This document shows, one piece after another, positions 44,254 to 53,933 of a stretch of 64,000 nucleotides of DNA; positions within the stretch are counted from its first letter, which is position 1, and the number at the start of each line of letters is the position of its first letter. Both the position numbers and the translations under genes were made by a program. Origin of the DNA: Streptomyces sp. NBC_01454 (GTDB lineage: Bacteria > Actinomycetota > Actinomycetes > Streptomycetales > Streptomycetaceae); contig NZ_CP109460.1 of the NCBI RefSeq assembly GCF_036227565.1, forward strand, positions 7,130,001 through 7,194,000, in the 5' to 3' direction. The notes beneath the pieces are model-generated. The model was not told the origin of the DNA and did no database searches. It saw nothing but the letters and a program-made list of their open reading frames with translations.

Positions 44254-46374
44254 ATGGTGGAAGAAAGCAGACTGATCCAGCGGCGGTACCGACTGCTCGA
44301 CACCATCGGGCGCGGCGGCATGGGGGAGGTGTGGCGCGCCCGCGACGAGTCGCTGGGCCGGCAGGTCGCGGTCAAATGCCTCAAGCCTCTCGGCCCGGAG
44401 CACGAACCCTCGCTCCTGCAGGTCCTGCGCGAACGTTTCCGCCGCGAGGCCCGGGTCGCGGGTGCCCTCCAGCACCGCGGCATCACCGTCGTCCACGACT
44501 TCGGCGAGGACGACGGCACCCTCTTCATCGTCATGGAGCTGCTCAGCGGCCGTAACCTCAGCCAGCTGCTGGAGGACAACCGGCGCCAGCCGCTGCCCCT
44601 CCCGGACTTCACCGAGATCGCCGAACAGGTCACCGCCGCGCTGGCCTACACCCACGAACAGGCCGTCGTGCACCGCGACCTCAAGCCGGCGAACATCGTC
44701 CGGACCGCCGACGGCACGGTCAAGATCTGCGACTTCGGCATCGCCCGGCTCGGCCACGACATCGGGTTCACCGCCCGGCTGACCGGCACCGGCATCGCCA
44801 TGGGCAGCCCGCACTACATGTCGCCCGAGCAGATCGGCGGCCACGGCGTCGACCACCGCAGCGATCTCTACTCCCTCGGCTGTGTGCTGTACGAGATTGC
44901 CACCGGTGTGCCGCCGTTCGACCTGGGTGACACCTGGGCGGTGCTCGTCGGGCATCGTGACAGGGCGCCCGAGCCGCCCCGTACGCTCCGGCCCGACCTG
45001 CCGGAGAGCTACGAGCAGATCATGCTCGAACTCCTCGCCAAGGACCCCGACGACCGGCCCCGGGACGCCCACGAGCTGGGCAAACGCCTTGCCGACGCCC
45101 GCCGGCCGCGGCTCGCGCCCCGCGCCGCGGCCGACCCGGACGAGACGACCGTCGCCGCCCACCCGCTGCCCTCCTGGACCCACGGCATGACCCTCGGCGC
45201 GGCGCAGCACCTCGCCCGGCCGGCGCGCGGCCCGGCACCGGACCGGGCCGCCACGGTGCTCACCGATGCCTGGACGGGCGGGAGCGAGACGCGGCGTGAC
45301 GACGCGTCCCCGGCCGCCGGCGTCACCGGCCCGCCGCTGCCCGACGACCGCCGCGCCGCCCTCGCCGCGCTGGCCGGCCGGCACACCGCCGCACTGGACC
45401 TCGGCCGGCTGGGCCGGTGGGCGGAGTCCGGCGACGCACACCGCGCGCTCGCCGCGGAGCGGGCCCGCCTGCTGGGCCCCGACCACCCCGACACCCTCAC
45501 CAGCCGGCTGGAGACCGGCCATGCGCTGAGCCGCCTGCGCCGGCACTTCGAGGCGCACCAGCTCTACACCGAAGTGCTGGGCGGCCGCGAACGCGCGCTG
45601 GGCCCCGACCACCCCGACGCGCTGGACTGCCGCCACCACGTCGCCCTCAACCTCGGCCGGCTGGGACGGCTGGAGGACTGCCACACCATGCTGGGGGACG
45701 TGGCCGGGGCCCGCGCCCGGGTCCTGGGCGCGCGCCACCCCGACACCCTCGTCACCCGCGGTGAACTCGCCTTCGTACTGGGCAAGCTGGGCATGTGGAC
45801 GGCGGCGCTCCAGGTCTACGAGGAGGTCGCGGCGGCCCGCTCGGCGGTGCTCGGACCCGACCACCCCGACACCCTCGCCGCCCGCTACGAGGTCGGTATC
45901 GGCCTCGGCCGGCTCGGCCGCAGCGCGGACGCGCTGGCGCTCTACCGCGAGCTGGCCGCGGCCCGTACCCGCGCCCAGGGCGCCGACGACCCGGAGACCC
46001 TGCGCGCCCGGCACGGCCTGGGCGTCAACCTCGGCCGGGAGCGCCGCTGGCAGGAGGCGCTCGTGGAGGCGCGGGAGGTGACCGCGGCCCGCGCCCGGGT
46101 ACTCGGTGAGGAGCACTGCGACACCCTGGTCAGCCGCCGGGAGACCGCTGTCGCCCTGGGCTGGCTCGGCCGCTGGGGCGAGGCACTGGACCACTACCGC
46201 CGGGTCGCCGACGCCCGCGAACGGGTGCTGGGCGCCGGCCATCTCGACACCCTGGCCAGCCTGAGCGACCTCGCCCAGTGTCTGGAACAGCTGGGCCGCA
46301 CGGACGAGGCCGCCGCCGTCCACCGCCGGATCGCGGCACGGCGCCAGGAGCGCGCCGTACGCCGGCGGCAGTGA
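44254..46374 (+). CDS. Soluble Ser/Thr protein kinase with TPR repeats
   Basis: The 706-residue protein has a Hanks-type kinase domain (about 11-275) with GRGGMGEVWRARDESLG, AVKCLKP, catalytic HRDLKPANI, DFGIARLG, and APE-like SPHYMSPEQIGG. From about residue 382 there is a run of kinesin-light-chain-like TPR units, each carrying LGPDHPDTL (or LGARHPDTL). No transmembrane helix or PASTA repeats are present, so it is cytoplasmic and probably recruits partners through the TPR array. It is close behind the DUF2236 gene (31 bp). Confidence 0.9.
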   Translation: MVEESRLIQRRYRLLDTIGRGGMGEVWRARDESLGRQVAVKCLKPLGPEHEPSLLQVLRERFRREARVAGALQHRGITVVHDFGEDDGTLFIVMELLSGRNLSQLLEDNRRQPLPLPDFTEIAEQVTAALAYTHEQAVVHRDLKPANIVRTADGTVKICDFGIARLGHDIGFTARLTGTGIAMGSPHYMSPEQIGGHGVDHRSDLYSLGCVLYEIATGVPPFDLGDTWAVLVGHRDRAPEPPRTLRPDLPESYEQIMLELLAKDPDDRPRDAHELGKRLADARRPRLAPRAAADPDETTVAAHPLPSWTHGMTLGAAQHLARPARGPAPDRAATVLTDAWTGGSETRRDDASPAAGVTGPPLPDDRRAALAALAGRHTAALDLGRLGRWAESGDAHRALAAERARLLGPDHPDTLTSRLETGHALSRLRRHFEAHQLYTEVLGGRERALGPDHPDALDCRHHVALNLGRLGRLEDCHTMLGDVAGARARVLGARHPDTLVTRGELAFVLGKLGMWTAALQVYEEVAAARSAVLGPDHPDTLAARYEVGIGLGRLGRSADALALYRELAAARTRAQGADDPETLRARHGLGVNLGRERRWQEALVEAREVTAARARVLGEEHCDTLVSRRETAVALGWLGRWGEALDHYRRVADARERVLGAGHLDTLASLSDLAQCLEQLGRTDEAAAVHRRIAARRQERAVRRRQ

Positions 46375-46408
46375 GCGGACGGCCCGCGTCCGGGGTGCTG
46401 CCGCCGGC

Positions 46409-47716
46409 TCAGCCCGGGGTGACCCGGTAGAGCACCGTGCTGTGCGGCGGCACGTCCCGCGCCACGATGTCCCCGTCGCTGTGCGTACGGCGGCCGGTGA
46501 CCAGTTCGTGCAGCCGGTAGGAGTCGGCCTGGGGCAGCCCGGCCGCGGCGGCCGTGACGGACAGGGTGCGCGGCGCCGCACCCGAGTTGAACAGCGCGAT
46601 CGCCGTGTCGCCGTTCTTCAGCGGCTTGGCCAGCACCGCCGAGCCGTCGTCCTGCTGCACCAGATGCCCCTGGACGCCGAGCGCGTCCTGGTCGACGGCG
46701 ATGACCTTCTTGTTCCCGAGCACCGTGCGCGCCTGCGGGGACAGGCCGGCGACGTCCGTGCTGGAGATCAGCGGCGCGGCCATCATCGCCCACAGCGACA
46801 GCTGGCTCTGGATCTCCTCCCGCGTCAGGCCCGTGTCACCGGCCAGCAGGAAGTCCGGGTCGTTCCAGCGCCCCGGCTTCTGCAGGCCGGACAGCTTCGC
46901 GTTGTAGCGGAAGTTGTAGACGATGGAGGACCACTTGGCGGCCGGGGTGCTCTGCTGGAGCGCCACATCCCGCCCGCCGCGCCACAGATTGCCGACCTCC
47001 GCCGACCACCCGATGACCTGGTGCCAGACGCTGTCCCCGTCGAACTGGAAGTAGGCCGGGGCCGACACCGAGAAGGTGATCGGCCGGCCGGTGTCCCTGA
47101 GCGCCCGGCTCATCTGCCCGTACACATCCCGGTAGGTCTCCTCCTTGGTGTGTCCCGGCGCGACCGGCACATTGCAGCCGTCCGCCTTGACGTAGTCCAC
47201 CTTCCACCGGGCGAACTGCGCGGCGTCCTCCTGGAAATGGCCGAGACTGCCCGGAAACTTCTCACACGTGAGGGTGCCGACGTCCTCGTAAATCCCGAAC
47301 TTCAGTCCCATCCGGTGCAGCTGCCGCCCCAGATACGCCATGCCGTGCGGGAACTTCACGGGGTCCGCCACCAGCTCGCCCTGAGAGCCGCGCGCTCTGC
47401 TCATCCAGCAGTCGTCGATGGTGACGGTGCGGTAGCCCTTGCCCGCCAGCCCCGTACGGACCAGCGCGCGGGCATTGTCCAGGACCGTCCGCTCGTTGAT
47501 GTTGCACATGTAGTAAGACCAGTTGTTCCAGCCCATCGGGGGTCTGGGGGCCAGATTCGGGTACGTCCCGGCGGCCTGTGCGGCGCCGGGCGCGCGGGCC
47601 GGATCCGGGGCGGCCGAGGCCGGCGCGGGGGCCGCGAGCAGCCCGGCGGAGCAGGCGGCGACGGCGGTCAGTCCGGCGAAGGCGCGGCCGGGGCGGGGTA
47701 CCGGGGAACGGGACAC
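46409..47716 (-). CDS. Secreted GH27 alpha-galactosidase
   Basis: The 435-residue protein has a signal peptide (FAGLTAVAACSAGLLAAPAP, cleavage near ASA). The GH27 barrel follows, with MGWNNWSYYMCNI, VTIDDCWM, catalytic nucleophile Asp in WKVDYVKADGC (about 177), acid/base Asp in RWNDPDFLLAG (about 284), and a C-terminal beta domain. It hydrolyses terminal alpha-galactosides (or related alpha-linked sugars) outside the cell. No binding module is attached. It is convergent with the kinase gene. Confidence 0.92.
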   Translation of the reverse strand: MSRSPVPRPGRAFAGLTAVAACSAGLLAAPAPASAAPDPARAPGAAQAAGTYPNLAPRPPMGWNNWSYYMCNINERTVLDNARALVRTGLAGKGYRTVTIDDCWMSRARGSQGELVADPVKFPHGMAYLGRQLHRMGLKFGIYEDVGTLTCEKFPGSLGHFQEDAAQFARWKVDYVKADGCNVPVAPGHTKEETYRDVYGQMSRALRDTGRPITFSVSAPAYFQFDGDSVWHQVIGWSAEVGNLWRGGRDVALQQSTPAAKWSSIVYNFRYNAKLSGLQKPGRWNDPDFLLAGDTGLTREEIQSQLSLWAMMAAPLISSTDVAGLSPQARTVLGNKKVIAVDQDALGVQGHLVQQDDGSAVLAKPLKNGDTAIALFNSGAAPRTLSVTAAAAGLPQADSYRLHELVTGRRTHSDGDIVARDVPPHSTVLYRVTPG

Positions 47717-47895
47717 GGGTCACCTCACGAGTGGGCGGGACGGCCTGAGGAGAGGACGGCGCGGGCGGTGCCGGGGCGGAGCACGGCCGGACGCTAGGAG
47801 CACCCCCCTGCCCGGTCAAGAAGCCGCACCGGCCGGGGAGGAGGTTTCAGCCGCGTGCACCTGGCGACCCCGTTCGGCGCGTGCTACCAAGAGGC

Positions 47896-49458
47896 ATGCC
47901 GGAACGGACTTCGTATGACGCGGTCATCGTCGGCGGCGGCCACAACGGGCTGGTCGCCGCCGCCTATCTCGCGCGCGCCGGGCGCAGCGTGCTGGTGCTG
48001 GAGCGGCTGGACCACACCGGTGGTGCCGCCGTGTCGACGCGGGCGTTCGCCGGGGTCGACGCCCGGCTGTCGCGTTACTCCTACCTCGTCAGCCTGCTGC
48101 CACCGAAGATCGTGCGGGACCTGGGGCTGCGCTTCGCGGTCCGCAAACGCACCGTCTCCTCCTACACCCCCGCCGTACGCGACGGCCGCCCCACCGGGCT
48201 CCTCGTCGGCGGGGGCGAGGCCCGCACCCGGACGGCGTTCGCCGAACTCACCGGATCCGACCGGGAGTTCGCCGCCTGGCAGGACTTCTACGGCGCCACC
48301 CGGCGGCTCGCCGAGAGGGTCTTCCCCACGCTGACCGAGCCGCTGCCCACCCGCGAGCGGCTCCGCGCCGTCATCGACGACGACGCCCTCTGGCACGCCC
48401 TGTTCGCACGTCCCCTCGGCGAGCTGGTCGAGGAGACCTTCGCCGACGACCTGGTCCGCGGCGTGGTGCTCACCGACGCCCTCATCGGCACCTTCGCCGC
48501 CGCCCACGACCCGTCGCTGCGGCAGAACCGCTGCTTCCTCTACCACGTCATCGGCGGCGGCACCGGCGACTGGGACGTCCCCATCGGCGGCATGGGCGCA
48601 CTCACCGACGCCCTGGCCGACGCCGCCCGCCGGGCCGGGGCGGAGATCGTCACCGACTGCGCGGTGACCGGCCTGGCGACGGACGGCCGGACCACCGAGG
48701 TGAGCTGCGAGGCGGGCACCATCGGCGCCCGCCGGGTCCTGGTCAACGCCGCCCCGCGGGAGCTGGCCCGCCTCCTGGGCGAGGCCCCGCCGCCACCCGC
48801 CGAGGGCGCCCAGCTCAAGGTCAACATGCTGCTCACCCGGCTGCCGCGGCTCCGGGACACCCGGGTGGACCCCCGCGAGGCGTTCTCCGGCACCTTCCAC
48901 ATCGCCGAGGGCTACCGCCAGCTCGAGGACGCCTACCGGCAGGCCGCGTCCGGTGCGCTGCCCACCGCCCCGCCCTCGGAGATCTACTGCCATTCCCTGA
49001 CCGACCCCTCCATCCTCGGCGCCGACCTGGTCCGCCAGGGCTACCAGACGCTCACCCTGTTCGGTCTGCACACCCCCGCGCGCCTGTTCACCGCCGATAA
49101 CGACACGACCCGCGACCGCCTCCTCGCCGCCACCCTCGCCGAGCTGGACACCCATCTCGCCGAGCCGCTCGCCGGCTGCCTGGCGCACGACGCCGAGGGC
49201 CGCCCCTGCATCGAGGCCCGGTCCCCGCTGGACCTGGACCGCGAACTGGGCCTGCCGGGCGGCAACATCTTCCACCGTGACCTGGCCTTCCCGTACGCGG
49301 ATCCCGAGGACGAGCGGGCCGGTGGCGCGCCGGGCCGCTGGGGCGTCGCCACCGGGCACCCCACCGTCCTGCTCTGCGGCGCGGGCGCGGTGCGCGGCGG
49401 GGGAGTCAGCGGGATCCCGGGGCACAACGCGGCGATGGCGGTGCTGGAGGAGGGGTGA
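47896..49458 (+). CDS. Phytoene-desaturase-like FAD oxidoreductase
   Basis: The 520-residue flavoprotein has the FAD motif DAVIVGGGHNGLVAAAYLA, then RLDHTGGAAVSTR, IGGMGALTDALADAARRAGA and a C-terminal LLCGAGAVRGGGVSGIPGHN. This is the architecture of NAD(P)/FAD-dependent oxidoreductases related to carotenoid desaturases and PYROXD2. The substrate is unknown. ATG 47896 is preferred by start conservation although its ribosome binding site is weak; an in-frame GTG at 47881 is possible. Confidence 0.85.
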   Translation: MPERTSYDAVIVGGGHNGLVAAAYLARAGRSVLVLERLDHTGGAAVSTRAFAGVDARLSRYSYLVSLLPPKIVRDLGLRFAVRKRTVSSYTPAVRDGRPTGLLVGGGEARTRTAFAELTGSDREFAAWQDFYGATRRLAERVFPTLTEPLPTRERLRAVIDDDALWHALFARPLGELVEETFADDLVRGVVLTDALIGTFAAAHDPSLRQNRCFLYHVIGGGTGDWDVPIGGMGALTDALADAARRAGAEIVTDCAVTGLATDGRTTEVSCEAGTIGARRVLVNAAPRELARLLGEAPPPPAEGAQLKVNMLLTRLPRLRDTRVDPREAFSGTFHIAEGYRQLEDAYRQAASGALPTAPPSEIYCHSLTDPSILGADLVRQGYQTLTLFGLHTPARLFTADNDTTRDRLLAATLAELDTHLAEPLAGCLAHDAEGRPCIEARSPLDLDRELGLPGGNIFHRDLAFPYADPEDERAGGAPGRWGVATGHPTVLLCGAGAVRGGGVSGIPGHNAAMAVLEEG

Positions 49459-49474
49459 CCCGCCCCGGCCAAAG

Positions 49475-49495
49475 TTTCTGACGCTGCATCAGAAA
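49475..49495. promoter_or_regulatory. Palindromic operator before the nitronate monooxygenase-like gene
   Basis: TTTCTGA (49475-49481) and TCAGAAA (49489-49495) are a perfect 7-bp inverted repeat with a 7-base spacer, 41 bp before the ATG at 49536. The core TCTGAC-N5-ATCAGAAAA is shared with the palindrome at 63400-63416. The form fits a TetR-family binding site. Confidence 0.65.
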
Positions 49496-49535
49496 ACCTC
49501 TTCCCTCGTGCGATCCGCTGCGGCATCCTGCGCGC

Positions 49536-50639
49536 ATGCAGACGGAGTTGAGCAACACGCTGGGCATCGCGCACGCCGTCTTCGGGTTCACCCCCTTCCC
49601 CGCCGTCGCCGCCGCGATCACCCGGGCCGGCGGGTTCGGGGTGCTCGGCGCGGTCCGCTACACCGCCCCGGACGAACTGGCCCGTGACCTCGACTGGATG
49701 CAGGACCACACCGACGGACTGCCGTACGGGCTCGATGTGGTGATGCCCGCCAAGAAGGTGGCAGGCGTCAGCGAGGCCGAGGTCGAGGCGATGATCCCGG
49801 AAGGGCACCGCCGCTTCGTCACCCAACTCCTCGACACCCACCAGGTACCGCCTCTCGCGGCGGGCGAGACGGCCGGCTGGCGGATCACCGGCTGGATGGA
49901 GCACGTCGCCCGCACCCAGCTCGAGGTGGCCTTCGACTACCCCGTCAAACTGCTCGCCAACGCCCTCGGCTCCCCGCCGCCCGACGTCATCCGGCGCGCG
50001 CACGACCACGGCATCCTGGTCGCCGCGCTGGCCGGCAGCCCCCGGCACGCCCGGCACCACAAGGACGCCGGCATCGACATCGTCGTCGCCCAGGGCTACG
50101 AGGCGGGCGGCCACACCGGCGACATCGCCACCATGGTCCTCACCCCGGAGGTCGTCGCCGCCGTCGGCCCGCTGCCGGTGCTCGCCGCCGGCGGCATCGG
50201 CACCGGTGAGCAGATCGCCGCCGGGCTCGCCCTCGGCGCCCAGGGCGTCTGGCTGGGCTCGGTGTGGCTGACCTGCGAGGAGGCCGAGCTGCACTCCCGG
50301 CGGCTGACCGCCAAACTGCTCGCCGCCGGCCCCGGCGACACCGTCCGCTCCCGCGCGCTGACCGGCAAACCCGCCCGCCAGCTGCGCACCGCGTGGACCG
50401 ACGCCTGGGACGACCCGGACGGCCCCAGCCCGCTCCCGATGCCGCTCCAGGGCCTGCTGGTCGCCGAGGCCAACTCCCGTATCCAGCGGCACGAGGTCGA
50501 GCCGCTGCTGGGCACCCCGGTCGGCCAGATAGTCGGCCGGATGAACAGCGAACGCAGCGTACAGGCCGTCTTCGACGACCTCACCCGCGGTTTCGAGCGG
50601 GCCATCGACCGCGTCAACCGCATCGCCGGACGCGCGTGA
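49536..50639 (+). CDS. Nitronate monooxygenase / 2-nitropropane dioxygenase-like flavoprotein
   Basis: The 367-residue FMN barrel of the NPD family has AITRAGGFGVLGAVRYTAPD, VVAQGYEAGGHTGDIATMVL and LAAGGIGTGEQIAAGLALGA with the phosphate-binding Gly-rich loop. Some actinobacterial members work in steroid-ring catabolism as enoyl-CoA reductase-like flavoproteins rather than on nitroalkanes. The adjacent acyl-CoA synthetase favours a CoA-ester role. It is followed after 20 bp by the synthetase gene. Confidence 0.85.
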   Translation: MQTELSNTLGIAHAVFGFTPFPAVAAAITRAGGFGVLGAVRYTAPDELARDLDWMQDHTDGLPYGLDVVMPAKKVAGVSEAEVEAMIPEGHRRFVTQLLDTHQVPPLAAGETAGWRITGWMEHVARTQLEVAFDYPVKLLANALGSPPPDVIRRAHDHGILVAALAGSPRHARHHKDAGIDIVVAQGYEAGGHTGDIATMVLTPEVVAAVGPLPVLAAGGIGTGEQIAAGLALGAQGVWLGSVWLTCEEAELHSRRLTAKLLAAGPGDTVRSRALTGKPARQLRTAWTDAWDDPDGPSPLPMPLQGLLVAEANSRIQRHEVEPLLGTPVGQIVGRMNSERSVQAVFDDLTRGFERAIDRVNRIAGRA

Positions 50640-50659
50640 AACCCGAGGAGGACAGCGGA

Positions 50660-52219
50660 ATGACACCGGACTCCCCACCCCCCAACGGCTTCTGGGCGCA
50701 GGCCACCGCCGCCCCGGACCGCACGGTCCTGATCGCCCCGGACGGCGAGGAATGGACCGCGGGCCGGCTGCACGCCGCGAGCAACCAACTGGTCCACGGG
50801 CTGCGGGCGGCGGGCCTGGAACGCGGCGACGCCTTCGCCGTGGTCCTCCCCAACGGCGTCGAGTTCTTCACCGCCTACCTCGCCGCGTCCCAGGCCGGCT
50901 TCTACCTCGTCCCCGTCAACCACCATCTGGTCGGCCCCGAGATCGCCTGGATCGTCGCCGACTCCGGGGCGAAGGTGCTGCTGGCGCACGAGCGGTTCGC
51001 CGCCGCGGCGCGGCAGGCCGCCGACGAGGCGGACCTGCCGGCCACCCGGCGCTATGCCCTCGGCGACATCCCCGGCTTCCGCCCGTACGCCCAACTCCTC
51101 GACGGACAGCCGGAGTCCGCGCCCGCCGACCGCACGCTGGGCTGGGTGATGAACTACACCTCGGGCACCACCGGACGCCCGCGCGGCATCCGCCGCCCGC
51201 TGCCCGGCAAACCGCCCGAGGAGACCCACCTCGGCGGCTTCCTCGCCATCTTCGGCATCAAGCCGTTCGACGACAACGTCCATCTGGTCTGCTCGCCGCT
51301 CTACCACACCGCCGTCCTGCAATTCGCCGGTGCCGCACTCCACATCGGGCACCGCATCGTCCTGATGGACAAGTGGACGCCGCAGCAGATGCTCGCCCTC
51401 ATGGACGCACACCGCTGCACCCACACCCACATGGTCCCCACCCAGTTCCACCGGCTGCTCGCGCTGCCCGACAAGATCCGGGCGGCGTACGACGTGAGCG
51501 CCATGCGGCACGCCCTGCACGGCGCCGCGCCCTGCCCCGACCACGTCAAACGCGCAATGATCGACTGGTGGGGCGGCTGCGTCGAGGAGTACTACGCCGC
51601 GAGCGAGGGCGGCGGCGCCTTCGCGACCGCCGAGGACTGGCTCAAGAAGCCCGGAACGGTCGGCAAGGCCTGGCCGATCAGTGAGCTGGCCGTCTTCGAC
51701 GACGACGGCAACCGGCTGCCGGCCGGCGAACTCGGCACCGTGTACATGAAGATGAGCACCGGCGGCTTCCGCTACCACAAGGACGAGGACAAGACGAGGA
51801 AGAACCGGATCGGGGACTTCTTCACCGTCGGCGACCTTGGCTTCCTCGACGAGGACGGCTATCTCTTCCTCCGTGACCGCAAGATCGACATGATCATCTC
51901 GGGCGGTGTGAACATCTACCCCGCCGAGATCGAATCCGCCCTGCTCAGCCACCCCGCGGTCGCCGACGCGGCAGCCTTCGGCATCCCGCACGACGACTGG
52001 GGCGAGCAGGTCAAGGCCGTCATCGAACCCGCCGGCGACCACCGTCCGGGCCCCGAACTGGCCGCCGACATCCTGGCCCACTGCACGCGCCTGCTCGCCG
52101 GCTACAAATGCCCCAAGTCCCTCGACTTCATCGCCGTCATGCCACGCGACCCCAACGGCAAGCTCTACAAGCGCCGGCTGCGCGATCCGTATTGGGAGGG
52201 ACGCGAGCGCGCGGTCTAG
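50660..52219 (+). CDS. Acyl-CoA synthetase (FadD family)
   Basis: The 519-residue AMP-forming ligase has AMP-binding motif MNYTSGTTGRPRGIRR, the acyl-binding region YYAASEGGGAFAT, the FTVGDLGFLDEDGYLFLRDR hinge and the C-terminal Lys in DPNGKLYKRRLRDP. It activates a fatty or other carboxylic acid as a CoA thioester. ATG 50660 follows GAGGAGG; GTG 50636 overlapping the upstream stop is possible. It is in one operon with the NPD-like gene under the 49475 palindrome. Confidence 0.88.
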   Translation: MTPDSPPPNGFWAQATAAPDRTVLIAPDGEEWTAGRLHAASNQLVHGLRAAGLERGDAFAVVLPNGVEFFTAYLAASQAGFYLVPVNHHLVGPEIAWIVADSGAKVLLAHERFAAAARQAADEADLPATRRYALGDIPGFRPYAQLLDGQPESAPADRTLGWVMNYTSGTTGRPRGIRRPLPGKPPEETHLGGFLAIFGIKPFDDNVHLVCSPLYHTAVLQFAGAALHIGHRIVLMDKWTPQQMLALMDAHRCTHTHMVPTQFHRLLALPDKIRAAYDVSAMRHALHGAAPCPDHVKRAMIDWWGGCVEEYYAASEGGGAFATAEDWLKKPGTVGKAWPISELAVFDDDGNRLPAGELGTVYMKMSTGGFRYHKDEDKTRKNRIGDFFTVGDLGFLDEDGYLFLRDRKIDMIISGGVNIYPAEIESALLSHPAVADAAAFGIPHDDWGEQVKAVIEPAGDHRPGPELAADILAHCTRLLAGYKCPKSLDFIAVMPRDPNGKLYKRRLRDPYWEGRERAV

Positions 52220-52279
52220 CGGCGCCCCCCGGCGGCCGGGTGCCTTGACCCCGGGTGGGACGCGGTCGAGGATCGCGCC

Positions 52280-53824
52280 ATGATGCGAGCGCGGAGCAAT
52301 ACGGTCGACGGAGTCCTGCGGCGCAGCGCCCGCCGGGTGCCCGGGCGGACCGCGGTGCGTTACGGGGAGCGGGCCTGGACCTACCGGGAACTCGACGACG
52401 CGGTGACCGCCGCGGCCCGGGCGCTGCTGGCGGACGGCCTGGCCCCCGGCGACCGGGTCGCGTCCTACGGGCACAACTCCGACGCGTATCTGATCGGCTT
52501 TCTGGCCTGCGCCCGCGCCGGACTGGTGCATGTGCCGGTCAACCACGCCCTCACGGGCGAGGATCTGCGCTACCTCCTCGACCAGTCGGGCAGCGCGCTG
52601 GTGCTCACCGAGGCCGCACTGGCACACCGGCTGCCGGACGGGGTGCGCAGCATGCCGCTGTACGGCGGTCCCGACGGGCTGCTGGAACGGCTGGCCGCCG
52701 GCGAGGTGCCCGAGGACGCCGGCCCAATGGCCGAGGTGCCCGAGGACGCCCTGGTCCAGCTGCTCTACACCTCGGGGACCACCGCGCTGCCCAAGGGCGC
52801 GATGATGACCCACCGGGCGCTGGTGCACGAGTACACCAGCGCCGTGATCGCCCTCGGCCTGCGGGAGACGGACCGGCCGCTGCACTCCCTCCCGCTCTAC
52901 CACTCCGCGCAGATGCATGTGTTCCTGCTGCCCTATCTGGCCGTCGGGGCGCAGAACACGATCCTGGACGGCCCCGACCCGGACCGGATCTTCGACCTGG
53001 TCGAAGCGGGCCTGGTCGACAGCCTGTTCGCGCCGCCGACCGTGTGGATCACGCTGGCGAACCACCCCGGCTTCGCCACCCGTGAGCTGAGCGGACTGCG
53101 CAAGGCCTACTACGGCGCCTCGATCATGCCGGTCCCCGTACTGGAGCGGCTGCGCGCCCGGCTGCCCGGGCTCGCCTTCCACAACTGCTTCGGGCAGAGC
53201 GAGATCGGACCGCTGGCCACCGTGCTCGGCCCGGACGAACACGAGGGCCGGATGGACTCCTGCGGGCGGCCGGTGCTGTTCGTCGAGGCGCGGGTGGTCG
53301 ACGAACAGGGCCGGGAAGTGCCCGACGGCACCCGGGGCGAGGTCGTCTACCGGTCCCCGCAACTGTGCACCGGCTACTGGGACAAGCCGGAGGAGACCGC
53401 GGAGGCGTTCCGGGACGGCTGGTTCCACTCCGGGGACCTCGCCGTCCGCGACGCGGAGGGCTACTTCACCGTGGTCGACCGGGTCAAGGACGTCATCAAC
53501 TCCGGGGGCGTACTGGTCGCCTCACGCCAGGTCGAGGACGTGCTCTACGCGCATCCGCAGGTGGCCGAGGTCGCGGTGATCGGACTGCCGGACGCGCGCT
53601 GGATCGAGGCGGTGACCGCGGTGGTGGTACGGCGTCCGTCCGGCGCCGGGGGAGCGGACGGCGGGGCCGGGCCGGTGGGGGAGCAGGAGCTGATCGAGGC
53701 GGCCCGCGCCCGCCTCGCGCCGTTCAAGGCCCCCAAACGGGTGGTGTTCGTGGACGCGCTGCCGCGGAACGCCAGCGGCAAGGTCCTCAAGCGCGAGCTG
53801 CGCGCACGGTTCGGGGAGTCCTGA
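52280..53824 (+). CDS. Acyl-CoA synthetase (FadD family), second
   Basis: The 514-residue AMP-binding enzyme has YTSGTTALPKGAMMTHR, HNCFGQSEIGPLATVLGP, WFHSGDLAVRDAEGYFTVVD and the C-terminal catalytic Lys in RNASGKVLKRELRARF. The substrate is not evident. It is preceded by a 60-bp gap. A start at ATG 52280 or the adjacent 52283 ATG would be equivalent. Confidence 0.88.
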   Translation: MMRARSNTVDGVLRRSARRVPGRTAVRYGERAWTYRELDDAVTAAARALLADGLAPGDRVASYGHNSDAYLIGFLACARAGLVHVPVNHALTGEDLRYLLDQSGSALVLTEAALAHRLPDGVRSMPLYGGPDGLLERLAAGEVPEDAGPMAEVPEDALVQLLYTSGTTALPKGAMMTHRALVHEYTSAVIALGLRETDRPLHSLPLYHSAQMHVFLLPYLAVGAQNTILDGPDPDRIFDLVEAGLVDSLFAPPTVWITLANHPGFATRELSGLRKAYYGASIMPVPVLERLRARLPGLAFHNCFGQSEIGPLATVLGPDEHEGRMDSCGRPVLFVEARVVDEQGREVPDGTRGEVVYRSPQLCTGYWDKPEETAEAFRDGWFHSGDLAVRDAEGYFTVVDRVKDVINSGGVLVASRQVEDVLYAHPQVAEVAVIGLPDARWIEAVTAVVVRRPSGAGGADGGAGPVGEQELIEAARARLAPFKAPKRVVFVDALPRNASGKVLKRELRARFGES

Positions 53825-53933
53825 GCCGCCGGGCGCGGCGCGCGTGAAGGGCGACTGTCAGTGCCCCCTGCCATGCTGAGAAACGGCGGGAAACAGCCAT
53901 GTACGTCACCATCCGCGCAACGGAGGACCACCC

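Noticed and set aside
50096..53428. 1110-residue minus-strand open frame
   Set aside because: It covers the two acyl-CoA synthetase genes on the opposite strand, shows only low-complexity Gly/Val/Gln text, and has no plausible start region.
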